From: Roseibium sp. HPY-6
GTDB taxonomy: Bacteria > Pseudomonadota > Alphaproteobacteria > Rhizobiales > Stappiaceae
Reading direction: 5' to 3'
Assembly (NCBI RefSeq): GCF_040530035.1
Contig: NZ_JBEWCD010000001.1
Location: 558,001-622,000 of the forward strand
Length of the DNA stretch: 64,000 nucleotides
The translations under genes and the position numbers were made by a program. The notes under the pieces are model-generated. The model was not told the DNA's origin. It searched no databases and saw only the letters and a program-made list of their open reading frames with translations. Below, piece by piece: positions 1 through 7,622 of this stretch; position 1 is the stretch's first letter, and each line of letters starts with the position of its first letter.

Positions 1-2
1 CC

Positions 3-497
3 CTCTTGTTGGAAGACTACCTGCGTGCTCCGGACCTCGGACAACCACTGGTCAAGACGGACAATTTGTCCGACTATCTGGAGATCGGTGCGGCCAACCT
101 GGACAGTACCGAAGACGTGATTCCTGAAGGCCTCGCCACCGCAATCGCGGACCTGCGTTCGCTGCGCACCGAGGTGAGCGACTTGCCGCTCGACCCACAA
201 CCCGAGAATTCGGACCTTTCCGAACTGTCCGACAGGTTTTCGCGCATCCGCAGCTCAATTGCGAGCAATCTGCCCACCACGGAATTCCTGAAGCTGGAAA
301 GCTACTTTCAGATCGTCGAAGACAAGCTGGGGTTCCGTTTTCCGGACGACCCGGCCGCTGATACGACGGACGTCCGGCTACCTGACGCGTGGAAAACCGA
401 ATTGGCCACGCTGTTCTATGACAGTCTGTCGGCACTGAGTTATTACGTGAACGTGGTCAGGCGCAGACCGCCTCAGCTGCAAAACACGCTTTCCTGA
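3..497 (+). CDS. Hypothetical protein, 5' end outside window
   Basis: The reading frame is open to the left edge of the window, so this is the C-terminal part of a longer protein. A TTG at position 6 could start translation, but no ribosome binding site is visible. The visible part is acidic and largely helical in character, rich in Leu, Asp and Ser, with no signal peptide, membrane segment or motif I recognise. It ends about 120 bp before the convergent mandelate-racemase-like gene. Function unknown; the coding call rests on a long open frame with alphaproteobacterial codon use. Confidence 0.6.
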   Translation, partial: LLLEDYLRAPDLGQPLVKTDNLSDYLEIGAANLDSTEDVIPEGLATAIADLRSLRTEVSDLPLDPQPENSDLSELSDRFSRIRSSIASNLPTTEFLKLESYFQIVEDKLGFRFPDDPAADTTDVRLPDAWKTELATLFYDSLSALSYYVNVVRRRPPQLQNTLS

Positions 498-618
498 AAA
501 ACCGGAACACAAACGACGAGAAGCGGCGGGACGTCTGCGAAAGACGTTTGCGTCCCCCTAAGCACCCCTGCAATCCGGGGGAAAAGCCGGCCTGAGTGTC
601 CCTGCCCTTTGCGACCTG

Positions 619-1704
619 CTACGCAAGGATCTTTTCGATAGCGCCTTCGTCCCAGAGTATTCCGGCACCCGGGACCTGCGAAGGCATCGCATGGCCGTCG
701 GAGATTTCAGGCGTTGAGGTGGTGATTGTTCCTGCAATATCGAACCATTCCAGGATCATCGCTGTCGGGGTTGCGTTTAGCAAATGTGCGGAAATCTCTA
801 CAAAGAGGTGGCTGGCAATCGGCAAAGAGGCTTCGTCGGCCAAACTGGCTGCAGCGCGCCACCCGGTAACACCACCGATTTTCATGACATCCGGCATCGC
901 GAGGTCAGAAGCATTCGCAGCCACGGCTTTTTTCATATCCGGGACACCCCACCAGTTCTCCCCCGTCTGGACCGGTGTTTGGATTGCAGCGCGGACTGCG
1001 GCGTGTCCCTGATAATCTGATGCATGAACAGGCTCTTCGATCCACGCGAGCCCCTCTTCGTCCAGCATATTCATGCGGCGAACGGCTTCTTCCACGTCAA
1101 AGGCCTGGTTGAAATCCGCCGCGACCCAGACGTCTTTTCCCGCAACATTGCGAATGGACCGGACGACAGCGACGTCTGTTTTCGGATCGGGATGCCCTGC
1201 CTTGATTTTGAAGGCCTGAAATCCGCGCTTCAGCGAAGCCTCGACCACCCGCGCCGTTTCGTCCGGACCCATTTGCCCCAGACTGTCGTAGACACGCACA
1301 GGCCCCGCCTTTCCGCCCAGGAGCAGACACAACGGCTTTTCTTCACGTTTTGCCGCAGCATCCCACAAGGCCATATCGATCCCGCTGATCGCCATGGCGA
1401 CAAGACCCTGATTGCCCAGAAGACGGAACCGGGCATCCAGCAGTGCTGAGACAGCCACAGGTTCGGCCGTTTCGCCCACAAGACTGGTTGCGATGTTTTT
1501 TGACAGCGCTGCGAGAGGCTCAAGCGCCATGGGCGTATAGGCAAAGATATAGGTGGACCCCACGACACCATCATCAGCGATGAGATCGATCAACACCAGC
1601 GGCGCGGCTTCGAGTGTGCCTGACGCTGTTTTGTGAGGCATCTCGAGCGGCGCCATCACCGGACGTATACGGCAGTCCGAAATCCGTGCGTTCTGTTCGT
1701 TCAT
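619..1704 (-). CDS. Mandelate racemase / muconate lactonizing enzyme family protein
   Basis: This is an enolase-superfamily enzyme of 361 residues, the usual length. These enzymes abstract the proton alpha to a carboxylate with Mg2+. Every catalytic element of the mandelate racemase subgroup is visible: the Lys-x-Lys pair at K166/K168, metal ligands D197, E223 and E249, the D272-H299 dyad, and a Glu at about 319. The stretches GENWWG, PDVMKIGGVTGW and SHLFVEISAHLL closely follow Pseudomonas putida mandelate racemase as I remember it. The protein is probably cytoplasmic. It stands alone, with no mandelate catabolic genes nearby, so the true substrate may be another alpha-hydroxy acid or sugar acid. 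Family certain, substrate not. Confidence 0.9.
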   Translation of the reverse strand: MNEQNARISDCRIRPVMAPLEMPHKTASGTLEAAPLVLIDLIADDGVVGSTYIFAYTPMALEPLAALSKNIATSLVGETAEPVAVSALLDARFRLLGNQGLVAMAISGIDMALWDAAAKREEKPLCLLLGGKAGPVRVYDSLGQMGPDETARVVEASLKRGFQAFKIKAGHPDPKTDVAVVRSIRNVAGKDVWVAADFNQAFDVEEAVRRMNMLDEEGLAWIEEPVHASDYQGHAAVRAAIQTPVQTGENWWGVPDMKKAVAANASDLAMPDVMKIGGVTGWRAAASLADEASLPIASHLFVEISAHLLNATPTAMILEWFDIAGTITTSTPEISDGHAMPSQVPGAGILWDEGAIEKILA

Positions 1705-2065
1705 ACTCGAAAGATAGAAGCGCTTTTGTTGAAGTGTCTAGGGTGATTGCCAGTTTGCAAATCGTGATCGGTGCCTCGAAAGAAATAGCTAACCCCACAC
1801 TTTAAATAACGTCTGTTACACAAATAATCAGTAATAATTCAGCCTAAAATAATCCCAATGTCGTAAAAAAATAAACACATCAATGAAATATTTCGTAAAA
1901 TTTGTTTATTAATTTCACAATTTAAACTTCAAAATATCAACTTACTGACGAATTTGATTTCTAGATTTCCAAACATAATAAATAAAAATACGGGCTGGAA
2001 CTCTAGAAGAGCGCTCCCGCAAGAACAAATACTTGCAAGCGCAGTCATTAGGAAGGAGATTCCAA
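1705..2065. other. AT-rich intergenic region
   Basis: About 360 bp of distinctly AT-rich sequence lies between the divergent racemase-like gene and the small lipoprotein gene. It must hold the promoters of both. I see no convincing sigma-70 pair, no long inverted repeat and no supported gene. Confidence 0.5.
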
Positions 2066-2266
2066 ATGAAGATCGTGTACGTGATTGGTGTTGTTTTCGG
2101 CCTGCTGGGGCTGGCTGCCTGCAATGGAGAAAATCCCAATCAGACCGATGGAGCCGCTGATCCCAATCAAAATGTAACGCCTCAGAGCTCAGCTCCCAAT
2201 ACCACCGCGCCCGCGATTGGTTCTGCTGAAAGCACCCAGGCGCCTGCCCCGGTAACCACGCAGTAA
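2066..2266 (+). CDS. Small lipoprotein
   Basis: The predicted 66-residue protein has a short N-terminus, a hydrophobic stretch and the lipobox LAAC at residues 16-19, so Cys19 should be lipidated after signal peptidase II cleavage. The rest is low-complexity and rich in Asn, Pro, Thr, Ala and Gln, like a flexible surface tether. I chose the ATG at 2066 because a strong AGGAAGGAG sits 5-13 bp upstream; a longer frame opens at a TTG at 2033 without one. Asn after the lipobox Cys gives no clear inner-membrane retention signal. Role unknown. Confidence 0.75.
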   Translation: MKIVYVIGVVFGLLGLAACNGENPNQTDGAADPNQNVTPQSSAPNTTAPAIGSAESTQAPAPVTTQ

Positions 2267-2371
2267 TCAGACCGGGAGGCGTGGAGGCAACACTTTGTCG
2301 ACCGCTTTCATTTGAAGAAAGATCAATTTCATAGACTGAAATTGTCTCAGGTGGGGTCCTATTGCATTCGT

Positions 2372-2412
2372 TGTGGCGGCTGTCGGTGCAGAGAGCGCAA
2401 ACAGCCGCCACA
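2372..2412. repeat. 12-bp perfect inverted repeat
   Basis: TGTGGCGGCTGT (2372-2383) pairs with ACAGCCGCCACA (2401-2412) around a 17-nt loop. It lies in the roughly 200-bp gap between the lipoprotein gene and the convergent LysR gene. There is no T-tract on either side, so a classical intrinsic terminator is unlikely; a Rho-assisted 3' end, protein site or small RNA are possible. Confidence 0.5.
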
Positions 2413-2473
2413 TCACGTTTGGTTGCTGGCGCTCCGGGAGCATGGATTGCAATGCTGCGCGGGACCGGTCTGG

Positions 2474-3340
2474 TCAGCCTTCCTCTCGCAACCAATCAAG
2501 AAAACTGTCCGCAAGCCTCTGCTGTCGATGCCGGCCGGTAACGATGGCGCCGAAGCCTTTTTCAATTGTATGAAAACCAAATGGTGCAATCAGCCGCCCG
2601 TCTTGCAGTTCTTCTTCGATCAAGCGCCGTTCCACAAGCGCAAGTCCGAACCCGGCAAGGGCGCCCTCAATCACAAGAAACGTGTGCGCATAGGCAATAG
2701 TGTTTTCCGACACGGCTTCGATCCCGGTTCGCCGTTTGAAGTCGCCCCAAACATCACCCGGCAACTCCTGAACGCAGCGCGTCTTCGCAATCAGCGCTTT
2801 GCCTTGCTTCTTCACATCAAGCCCAGGGGCGTGAACAATGCCGAAGGAAACATCACCAAGTCTCTCAATGTCTTTCCGATCGCCGAAATCCCAGCGCAAG
2901 CGATCCCAGGTAAGAATGAGGTCGACGTCGCTGTCTGCGATCCTGGCTTTGCCCGTCATGCGGAAATTCACCTGCGCATCCGGATGGCGCTGATAGAACC
3001 TCGACAGGCGCGGCATGAGCCAGCGCATGGCGAACGTGGAACTGATGCCGATATCAAGCACAGGATTTTCTGAGCGACTGGTCAGGTCTTGCCATGCCTT
3101 TTCAACCCCGTTCAACGCGGAATGAACGGCGGCGCTGAGCAATGCTCCCTGCTCCGTCAATCGTACGCCAGCGCCATCGCGCTCAAAAAGAGGCGTTCCG
3201 GCCAAATCGGAAAGATGAGCGATCTGCTTGCTGACTGCTCCATGCGTTCGGCCCAACTCCTCAGCCGCAGCGCTCATCGATCCCAGACGTGCAGTCGCTT
3301 CGAATGCCGGCAAGGCATTCATTGGGGGCAATTTTCTCAT
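2474..3340 (-). CDS. LysR family transcriptional regulator (GcvA-like)
   Basis: This LysR-type regulator has an N-terminal winged helix-turn-helix (about residues 3-62, opening PPMNALPAFEATARLGS) followed by a periplasmic-binding-protein-like effector domain, 288 residues from the chosen start. The PPMNALPAFE opening is typical of the GcvA/AmpR branch. The start at 3340 follows GGAGA by about 6 bp; the frame extends 13 codons further without a better site. It is divergent from the DUF1127 gene and convergent with the lipoprotein gene, so the usual target-next-door guide gives no metabolic hint. Effector unknown. Confidence 0.85.
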   Translation of the reverse strand: MRKLPPMNALPAFEATARLGSMSAAAEELGRTHGAVSKQIAHLSDLAGTPLFERDGAGVRLTEQGALLSAAVHSALNGVEKAWQDLTSRSENPVLDIGISSTFAMRWLMPRLSRFYQRHPDAQVNFRMTGKARIADSDVDLILTWDRLRWDFGDRKDIERLGDVSFGIVHAPGLDVKKQGKALIAKTRCVQELPGDVWGDFKRRTGIEAVSENTIAYAHTFLVIEGALAGFGLALVERRLIEEELQDGRLIAPFGFHTIEKGFGAIVTGRHRQQRLADSFLDWLREEG

Positions 3341-3498
3341 CGCGTCTCCAAATCGGAAAACAGCCATTTCTATAAGCAAGTTACCACTTCAAGTCTTGTG
3401 AACGTTTTTCACATTGAAGAGAAATCTTCTCCATAAATTTTTTGCGTTGCGAGAGTCATAATCTAGGTAACTGGAACGACGTCGAATTGGCCCAAATC

Positions 3499-3915
3499 AT
3501 GCCGGAATCGCTCATATTTAGAGAAAACACACGCAATGACCCGGGAAAACTCTGCTTTCGCAACACAATTGTCGCGGCGACACCTCAAACAGATCGCTCC
3601 ATTCGATTCGTTCTCTTTTCTCACATAAAGTCTGGCATTCGCCATTTTAGGTCACTAACGCAGAAATGGAAGAACCGAAGACAGTTTGAAAAAGAACGCG
3701 CAAATCTCATTGAGCACGAACCGGACAGCGTCCTTCAGGACCTTGGCATTACGCGCGAGCAGCTTAAGAGCTATACCTATCGGCCGGCCCTTCGGCACCG
3801 TTTGCAATCTGCGGAGATCATACCATTCCAAGCCGCACGTTGGACCGGGAACACAGATCCGGCAGTGCAGCCGCATGAACCGGATAATCGTAAAAAGAGT
3901 GAAAGCAAACCTTAA
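3499..3915 (+). CDS. DUF1127 domain-containing protein
   Basis: A DUF1127 (YjiS-like) segment lies in the centre of this 138-residue protein: a basic helix with WKNRRQFEKERANL, then DSVLQDLGITREQLKSY. In alphaproteobacteria short DUF1127 proteins have been linked to RNA binding and to phosphate and carbon metabolism. This copy has unusually long N- and C-terminal extensions. The start is uncertain: the frame opens at a TTG at 3442 and the first ATG is 3499, neither with a clear ribosome binding site. A shorter protein covering only the domain is possible. Confidence 0.65.
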   Translation: MPESLIFRENTRNDPGKLCFRNTIVAATPQTDRSIRFVLFSHIKSGIRHFRSLTQKWKNRRQFEKERANLIEHEPDSVLQDLGITREQLKSYTYRPALRHRLQSAEIIPFQAARWTGNTDPAVQPHEPDNRKKSESKP

Positions 3916-3971
3916 CACCTTCCGCGCACTGTCGGTGACGTCCGGGCGGCTGTCGTCCGAACGCAAGCGGA

Positions 3972-4742
3972 GTGGGATATCCTGGGGTGGAGAGAACTTT
4001 CGAAGCGGCGCGTCTCGACATTTCCGATCTGGCCGCAAGAATGCCTGTCGGGTCTTCTCTCGCAATCGAAACAATTCGCAAGGCCGACATGAAACGTCTG
4101 AATGGTCTTGACGGCCTGCCCTTGGCGACCTTGAGCTTGCGGTGGCTATCCGCACCGGATCTCGAAGCCGTCCCCTTGCCAGCAACGCTGACGGAACTCA
4201 GGATCTGGCATTCGTCAAAGCTCAAAAGTCTCAAAGGCATCGAGACGGCATCCGACCTGGAAACGCTTGAAGTGAGAGAAATAGGCCTTTTGGAGGACGC
4301 GGCAGCCTTGAAATTGCTTCCGAAACTGCGGAGCCTGTCGATTATTGGTGGCCCGCCCTCGCTCCAGAAAATTGCCAGCCTCGACTTTCTCGATGGCCTC
4401 CCGATTGCCGAGTTGACGCTGACGGCCATTGATGGCGCGAAACTCGATCTGACACCCGTTACACGATTGCCGAACCTGGAGCGGCTCTATCTTCATGGCC
4501 CGAATTTTCAGCCTGCCGAGCTTGCAAAGGTCGCTGCGGCCTATCCCTGGTTTTTCGACCAACTGATGGATTTGCCGGACTACTCAATTGACGGCATGCC
4601 GTGCAAAAAGTGTCGCAAGCGCCGAAAAGAACTGTTTCTAAAAGGCAAAAAAGGGCTCTGGTGCCCGCAGTGCGAAAGCAAAGGGCTTACAAAGGTCCTC
4701 GCCGATTTCTCTGAGCTTGTCGCCTCGTTCCGGTCAGTTTGA
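3972..4742 (+). CDS. Leucine-rich repeat protein with C-terminal zinc ribbon
   Basis: The protein (256 residues) has irregular leucine-rich repeats across roughly residues 40-190, with recurring L-x-x-L-x-L and LP-x-L spacing (for example LPKLRSLSI and LPNLERLYLHG). A C-terminal CxxC...CxxC set (C211, C214, C231, C234) looks like a zinc ribbon flanked by a Lys/Arg-rich stretch. There is no signal peptide, so it is probably cytoplasmic. LRRs usually bind proteins; a basic zinc ribbon often binds nucleic acid. I do not recognise the family. Two GTG starts, 3972 and 3987, are both possible. Confidence 0.65.
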   Translation: MGYPGVERTFEAARLDISDLAARMPVGSSLAIETIRKADMKRLNGLDGLPLATLSLRWLSAPDLEAVPLPATLTELRIWHSSKLKSLKGIETASDLETLEVREIGLLEDAAALKLLPKLRSLSIIGGPPSLQKIASLDFLDGLPIAELTLTAIDGAKLDLTPVTRLPNLERLYLHGPNFQPAELAKVAAAYPWFFDQLMDLPDYSIDGMPCKKCRKRRKELFLKGKKGLWCPQCESKGLTKVLADFSELVASFRSV

Positions 4743-4894
4743 CCGTCTGAAGCGGCGCTTTGCGAGGCCTAGAATATCTCCTTTGACAATGAGACCGTCA
4801 GGACACCCAGTTAAAGCCAACGGCAACCGCATTCGTAAATCGCGCCTTTCCAGGCTTTTCCCGAATTGCTCTATGAAAACTGGATCTCCTGCGC

Positions 4895-5533
4895 ATGCTT
4901 CACCTCGACCACATCACTATCATTGCGCCAACACTTGAAGAGGGTGCCGAGCATGTCCGCAATTGCCTGGACATCGAGGTCCCTTTTGGAACGCGTCACC
5001 TTTACATGGGCACGCACAATCACCGGCTCCAGCTCGGAGACCGCATCTATCTCGAGATCGTCGCATTGGACCCCAAAGGAACGGCACCCGGCCGTGCCCG
5101 TTGGTTTGGCCTGGACGATCAAAGATCGGTCAGAAAAGACTGGGAAAGCGGCAGGCGCTTGCGGGGATGGGTCGCAAACATAAGTTCCTTCAGGAACTTG
5201 CCACCTGCACACCGGAGTATTTTCGGCGAAGAAACCGCCCTTCCCGTCGACACACCAGGGTTTTCGTTCTCCATTCCGCAAGATGGTTCGCTGCCTCTGG
5301 ATGGGGCCGCACCGTCGCTGATCGATCATTGGGGCAATCCGACAGCCATGGCCGATATTCCGGACTTGGGCGCCCGGCTTCGCGCGTTCTCGCTGGAGCA
5401 CCCCGAGCCGGAGGCTATAGGGTCGCTCTACCGGGATCTTCAAATCGGCCGGCAGCCATCAATCGCCAAGGGCGCGCAGGTGCGTTACGAGGCAAAGATA
5501 GATACGCCGGCGGGTGTGAGAACCCTGACTTAA
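4895..5533 (+). CDS. VOC / glyoxalase-like domain protein
   Basis: The 212-residue protein opens with LDHITIIAPTLEEG and has the long single-chain layout of the Glyoxalase_3 group in the vicinal-oxygen-chelate superfamily. His5 and a later Glu in RIYLEIVALDP sit where VOC metal ligands are expected. These proteins bind a divalent metal and act in isomerisation, lyase, dioxygenase or resistance reactions, so substrate cannot be read from sequence. No signal peptide. It converges on the GT17 gene with about 30 bp between stops. The ribosome binding site is weak. Confidence 0.75.
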   Translation: MLHLDHITIIAPTLEEGAEHVRNCLDIEVPFGTRHLYMGTHNHRLQLGDRIYLEIVALDPKGTAPGRARWFGLDDQRSVRKDWESGRRLRGWVANISSFRNLPPAHRSIFGEETALPVDTPGFSFSIPQDGSLPLDGAAPSLIDHWGNPTAMADIPDLGARLRAFSLEHPEPEAIGSLYRDLQIGRQPSIAKGAQVRYEAKIDTPAGVRTLT

Positions 5534-5563
5534 GCCACGTTTGCTTTGCCGGGCAATGCCCGT

Positions 5564-6424
5564 TCAAGAGCCCGGTCTGGCGAGCATGTGATCAAAGTTG
5601 CCCGCCTGAACACATTCGGGCAGCGTATTTGTGCTGACAAGCTCGGTTCCCAGGAGCTCCATTTCATAAAGCTTCTGAATGTCGCTCGTATCGACCGTTT
5701 GACCGTGAACGACCGAGTCCAGTTTGGTCTTGAACGCTTCCAGTCCGCCCATCGATGAAAAATGCCACCCCGCGTGCGGCAATATCTTCACTGGTCGGCT
5801 GATACCCGACAGACTGTTGTTGCGGACCCTGAGAAACGGTTGGGCGGCAATATCGGGCACGTAGGATTTCTTCGTCATCCGCGCCTTCGTGCGCCGAAGC
5901 TGTTGCGGCGTTGTCAGATATCGGTGTTGCAGCATCCGGCTTCCAAGCAGCCAGGTCTTGTCAGGGACGATCCGGTTGAGATGATGCTTGTGAAGGCTTT
6001 GTTCAAAAACAAGGAGCCGCCCCTTGTAAAGACGCTTTTCGAGCACGCGCTCAAGCACATGGCCGCGCACAACTTCATCGACATCGGACAACATGACCAG
6101 GTCATCCGGATCACACTTCTCAAGCCCTTGCGAGATGCAATTGCGCTGATAATTCTCTCGTTCCCAGTCCTTCTTGCGCCGGTTTTTGTAGACGCCGAGT
6201 GCGGGAGGCAACTCCTCTGGAAACCTGATCTGCAAATCGATAATCTTGTCGGCCCAAGGAGCGAACCGTTCGCGGTTTTCGTCGAAGTAAAAGGGCTTGG
6301 GTGCACCTCGCTGTGTCTGGTCCGCTTCCACCAGAACGAAACGGTCGACATGATCGCCCATTTCCCGCAGACGGATCTCGAGCAAATCGAATTCGTTATG
6401 AAAAACAAAACAGTCGTAAAGCAT
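5564..6424 (-). CDS. Glycosyltransferase family 17 protein
   Basis: The start MLYDCFVFHNEFDLLEIRL is characteristic of GT17 (beta-1,4-N-acetylglucosaminyltransferase III family and its bacterial relatives). The conserved VLVEADQTQRG and a DxD-type VMLSDVDEV (about residues 109-117), expected to bind metal and the nucleotide-sugar, are present. Length is 286 residues, with no membrane segment. It lies 26 bp downstream of another glycosyltransferase gene in the same direction, so the two are probably one operon making a cell-surface glycan. Donor and acceptor are unknown. Confidence 0.85.
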   Translation of the reverse strand: MLYDCFVFHNEFDLLEIRLREMGDHVDRFVLVEADQTQRGAPKPFYFDENRERFAPWADKIIDLQIRFPEELPPALGVYKNRRKKDWERENYQRNCISQGLEKCDPDDLVMLSDVDEVVRGHVLERVLEKRLYKGRLLVFEQSLHKHHLNRIVPDKTWLLGSRMLQHRYLTTPQQLRRTKARMTKKSYVPDIAAQPFLRVRNNSLSGISRPVKILPHAGWHFSSMGGLEAFKTKLDSVVHGQTVDTSDIQKLYEMELLGTELVSTNTLPECVQAGNFDHMLARPGS

Positions 6425-6450
6425 TTTCGTCTCTATCGCCGGGCTGTCCT

Positions 6451-7500
6451 TTAAAGGCTTTTCCAGAGCCGGAATTTCGCTCTCATCGCCTTTTCCTCCA
6501 GGAAGCGCCTCGCCTTGAAACCGGCAGGAAGGTGCAAGCTCTGCGCCGTGTAGTCTCCCGACAGGAAGGCGCTTTCAAACCGGCGCATGACAGATTGCGG
6601 TCTGTAGGGTTCGACCGACGATCGGGCAAGATCCATGTCGCGTATGTCGGGTTCGTATTCGGTCAGCAGGCTCTCAAGATCTTTGCGGGTGCGGTAGAGC
6701 CACGCCTGTTTCGGGCTCATCACAACATGGTTTTGATCCATGCCTCCAGCCCAGCTGAAAACCGGTTTGCCGAAAAACAGGAATTCGGCGATTGCGAGAC
6801 CGAAACTTTCACCGATCTTCTTGGCATTAATTCCCGCATCACAGGTGGCCAGGAAGCGAGCTTTTTCAGCAGTTCCCACAATGGGCGGCAGAAACAGTGC
6901 GCGCGAGTGGTCGATGAATTTTTCCGTATTTACGAAGAGAAAATAGAGGTTTGACCGTCTTTCCAACGCGGTTTCAACAGCCTTGTGCGCAAATGGCAGA
7001 TTGAACTGGTCGAACCCACCGTACCGGCCAACAACAAAGGCGTCATCCGGTATGCCCAGATCCGGGCGAAGACTGCTGCCGGCGTCCGGAAGATCAACGA
7101 TGTGAGGCACGGCCGGGGCACGCCCTCCCGTCATCCAGTCAGACAACCAATCTGAAACGTAGGCATATACATCACCATGCGGTTCAAAGTGCCGGAAAAC
7201 CGCGTGCACTCCGGTGCGCTCTGCGCTGATTTCAAGCGGCCGCTTTCGCCCGTCCCGGATAAAATAGCAAAAATCCAGATTGTCGCGCTCACTCAGGCGA
7301 CGCGCATCCTGCCCCAGCGAAACTGGCACCAGGCGAAGAGATTTTTGAAACTTTTCGACAACCGAAGCATCACTGCCTGTCTCGGCATAGTAGACCACAG
7401 CCTCGTGGCCGAGAACGGTTTGCACGCCGAGCGCATAGTCGTGGAGCGCGACGCTCATCCCGCGCTCGTTAATGGCGCCAGCCTGAAATCCGATCAGCAT
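6451..7500 (-). CDS. Glycosyltransferase, GT-B (group 1-like)
   Basis: The 349-residue protein has the GT-B layout: an N-terminal half starting MLIGFQAGAINERG with no clear motif, and a C-terminal half with KIGESFGLAIAEFLFFGKPV. The second matches the E-x7-E donor-binding region of retaining group 1 glycosyltransferases. It is cytoplasmic or membrane-associated, with no signal peptide. It lies just upstream of the GT17 gene, which suggests successive steps on one polysaccharide. The N-terminal half is weakly conserved, so sugar specificity cannot be assigned. Confidence 0.75.
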   Translation of the reverse strand: MLIGFQAGAINERGMSVALHDYALGVQTVLGHEAVVYYAETGSDASVVEKFQKSLRLVPVSLGQDARRLSERDNLDFCYFIRDGRKRPLEISAERTGVHAVFRHFEPHGDVYAYVSDWLSDWMTGGRAPAVPHIVDLPDAGSSLRPDLGIPDDAFVVGRYGGFDQFNLPFAHKAVETALERRSNLYFLFVNTEKFIDHSRALFLPPIVGTAEKARFLATCDAGINAKKIGESFGLAIAEFLFFGKPVFSWAGGMDQNHVVMSPKQAWLYRTRKDLESLLTEYEPDIRDMDLARSSVEPYRPQSVMRRFESAFLSGDYTAQSLHLPAGFKARRFLEEKAMRAKFRLWKSL

Positions 7501-7622
7501 TCCGGTCCCGTTTGTTCCTGGTTGCGGGACCGATACAGGGTTTCGACTTCAAGGTCCATGAATTTGAACGCGGCGCGGCATCAGCATCGCCAACCCGTGG
7601 CAGGCAACGACCGGGCAGGGTT

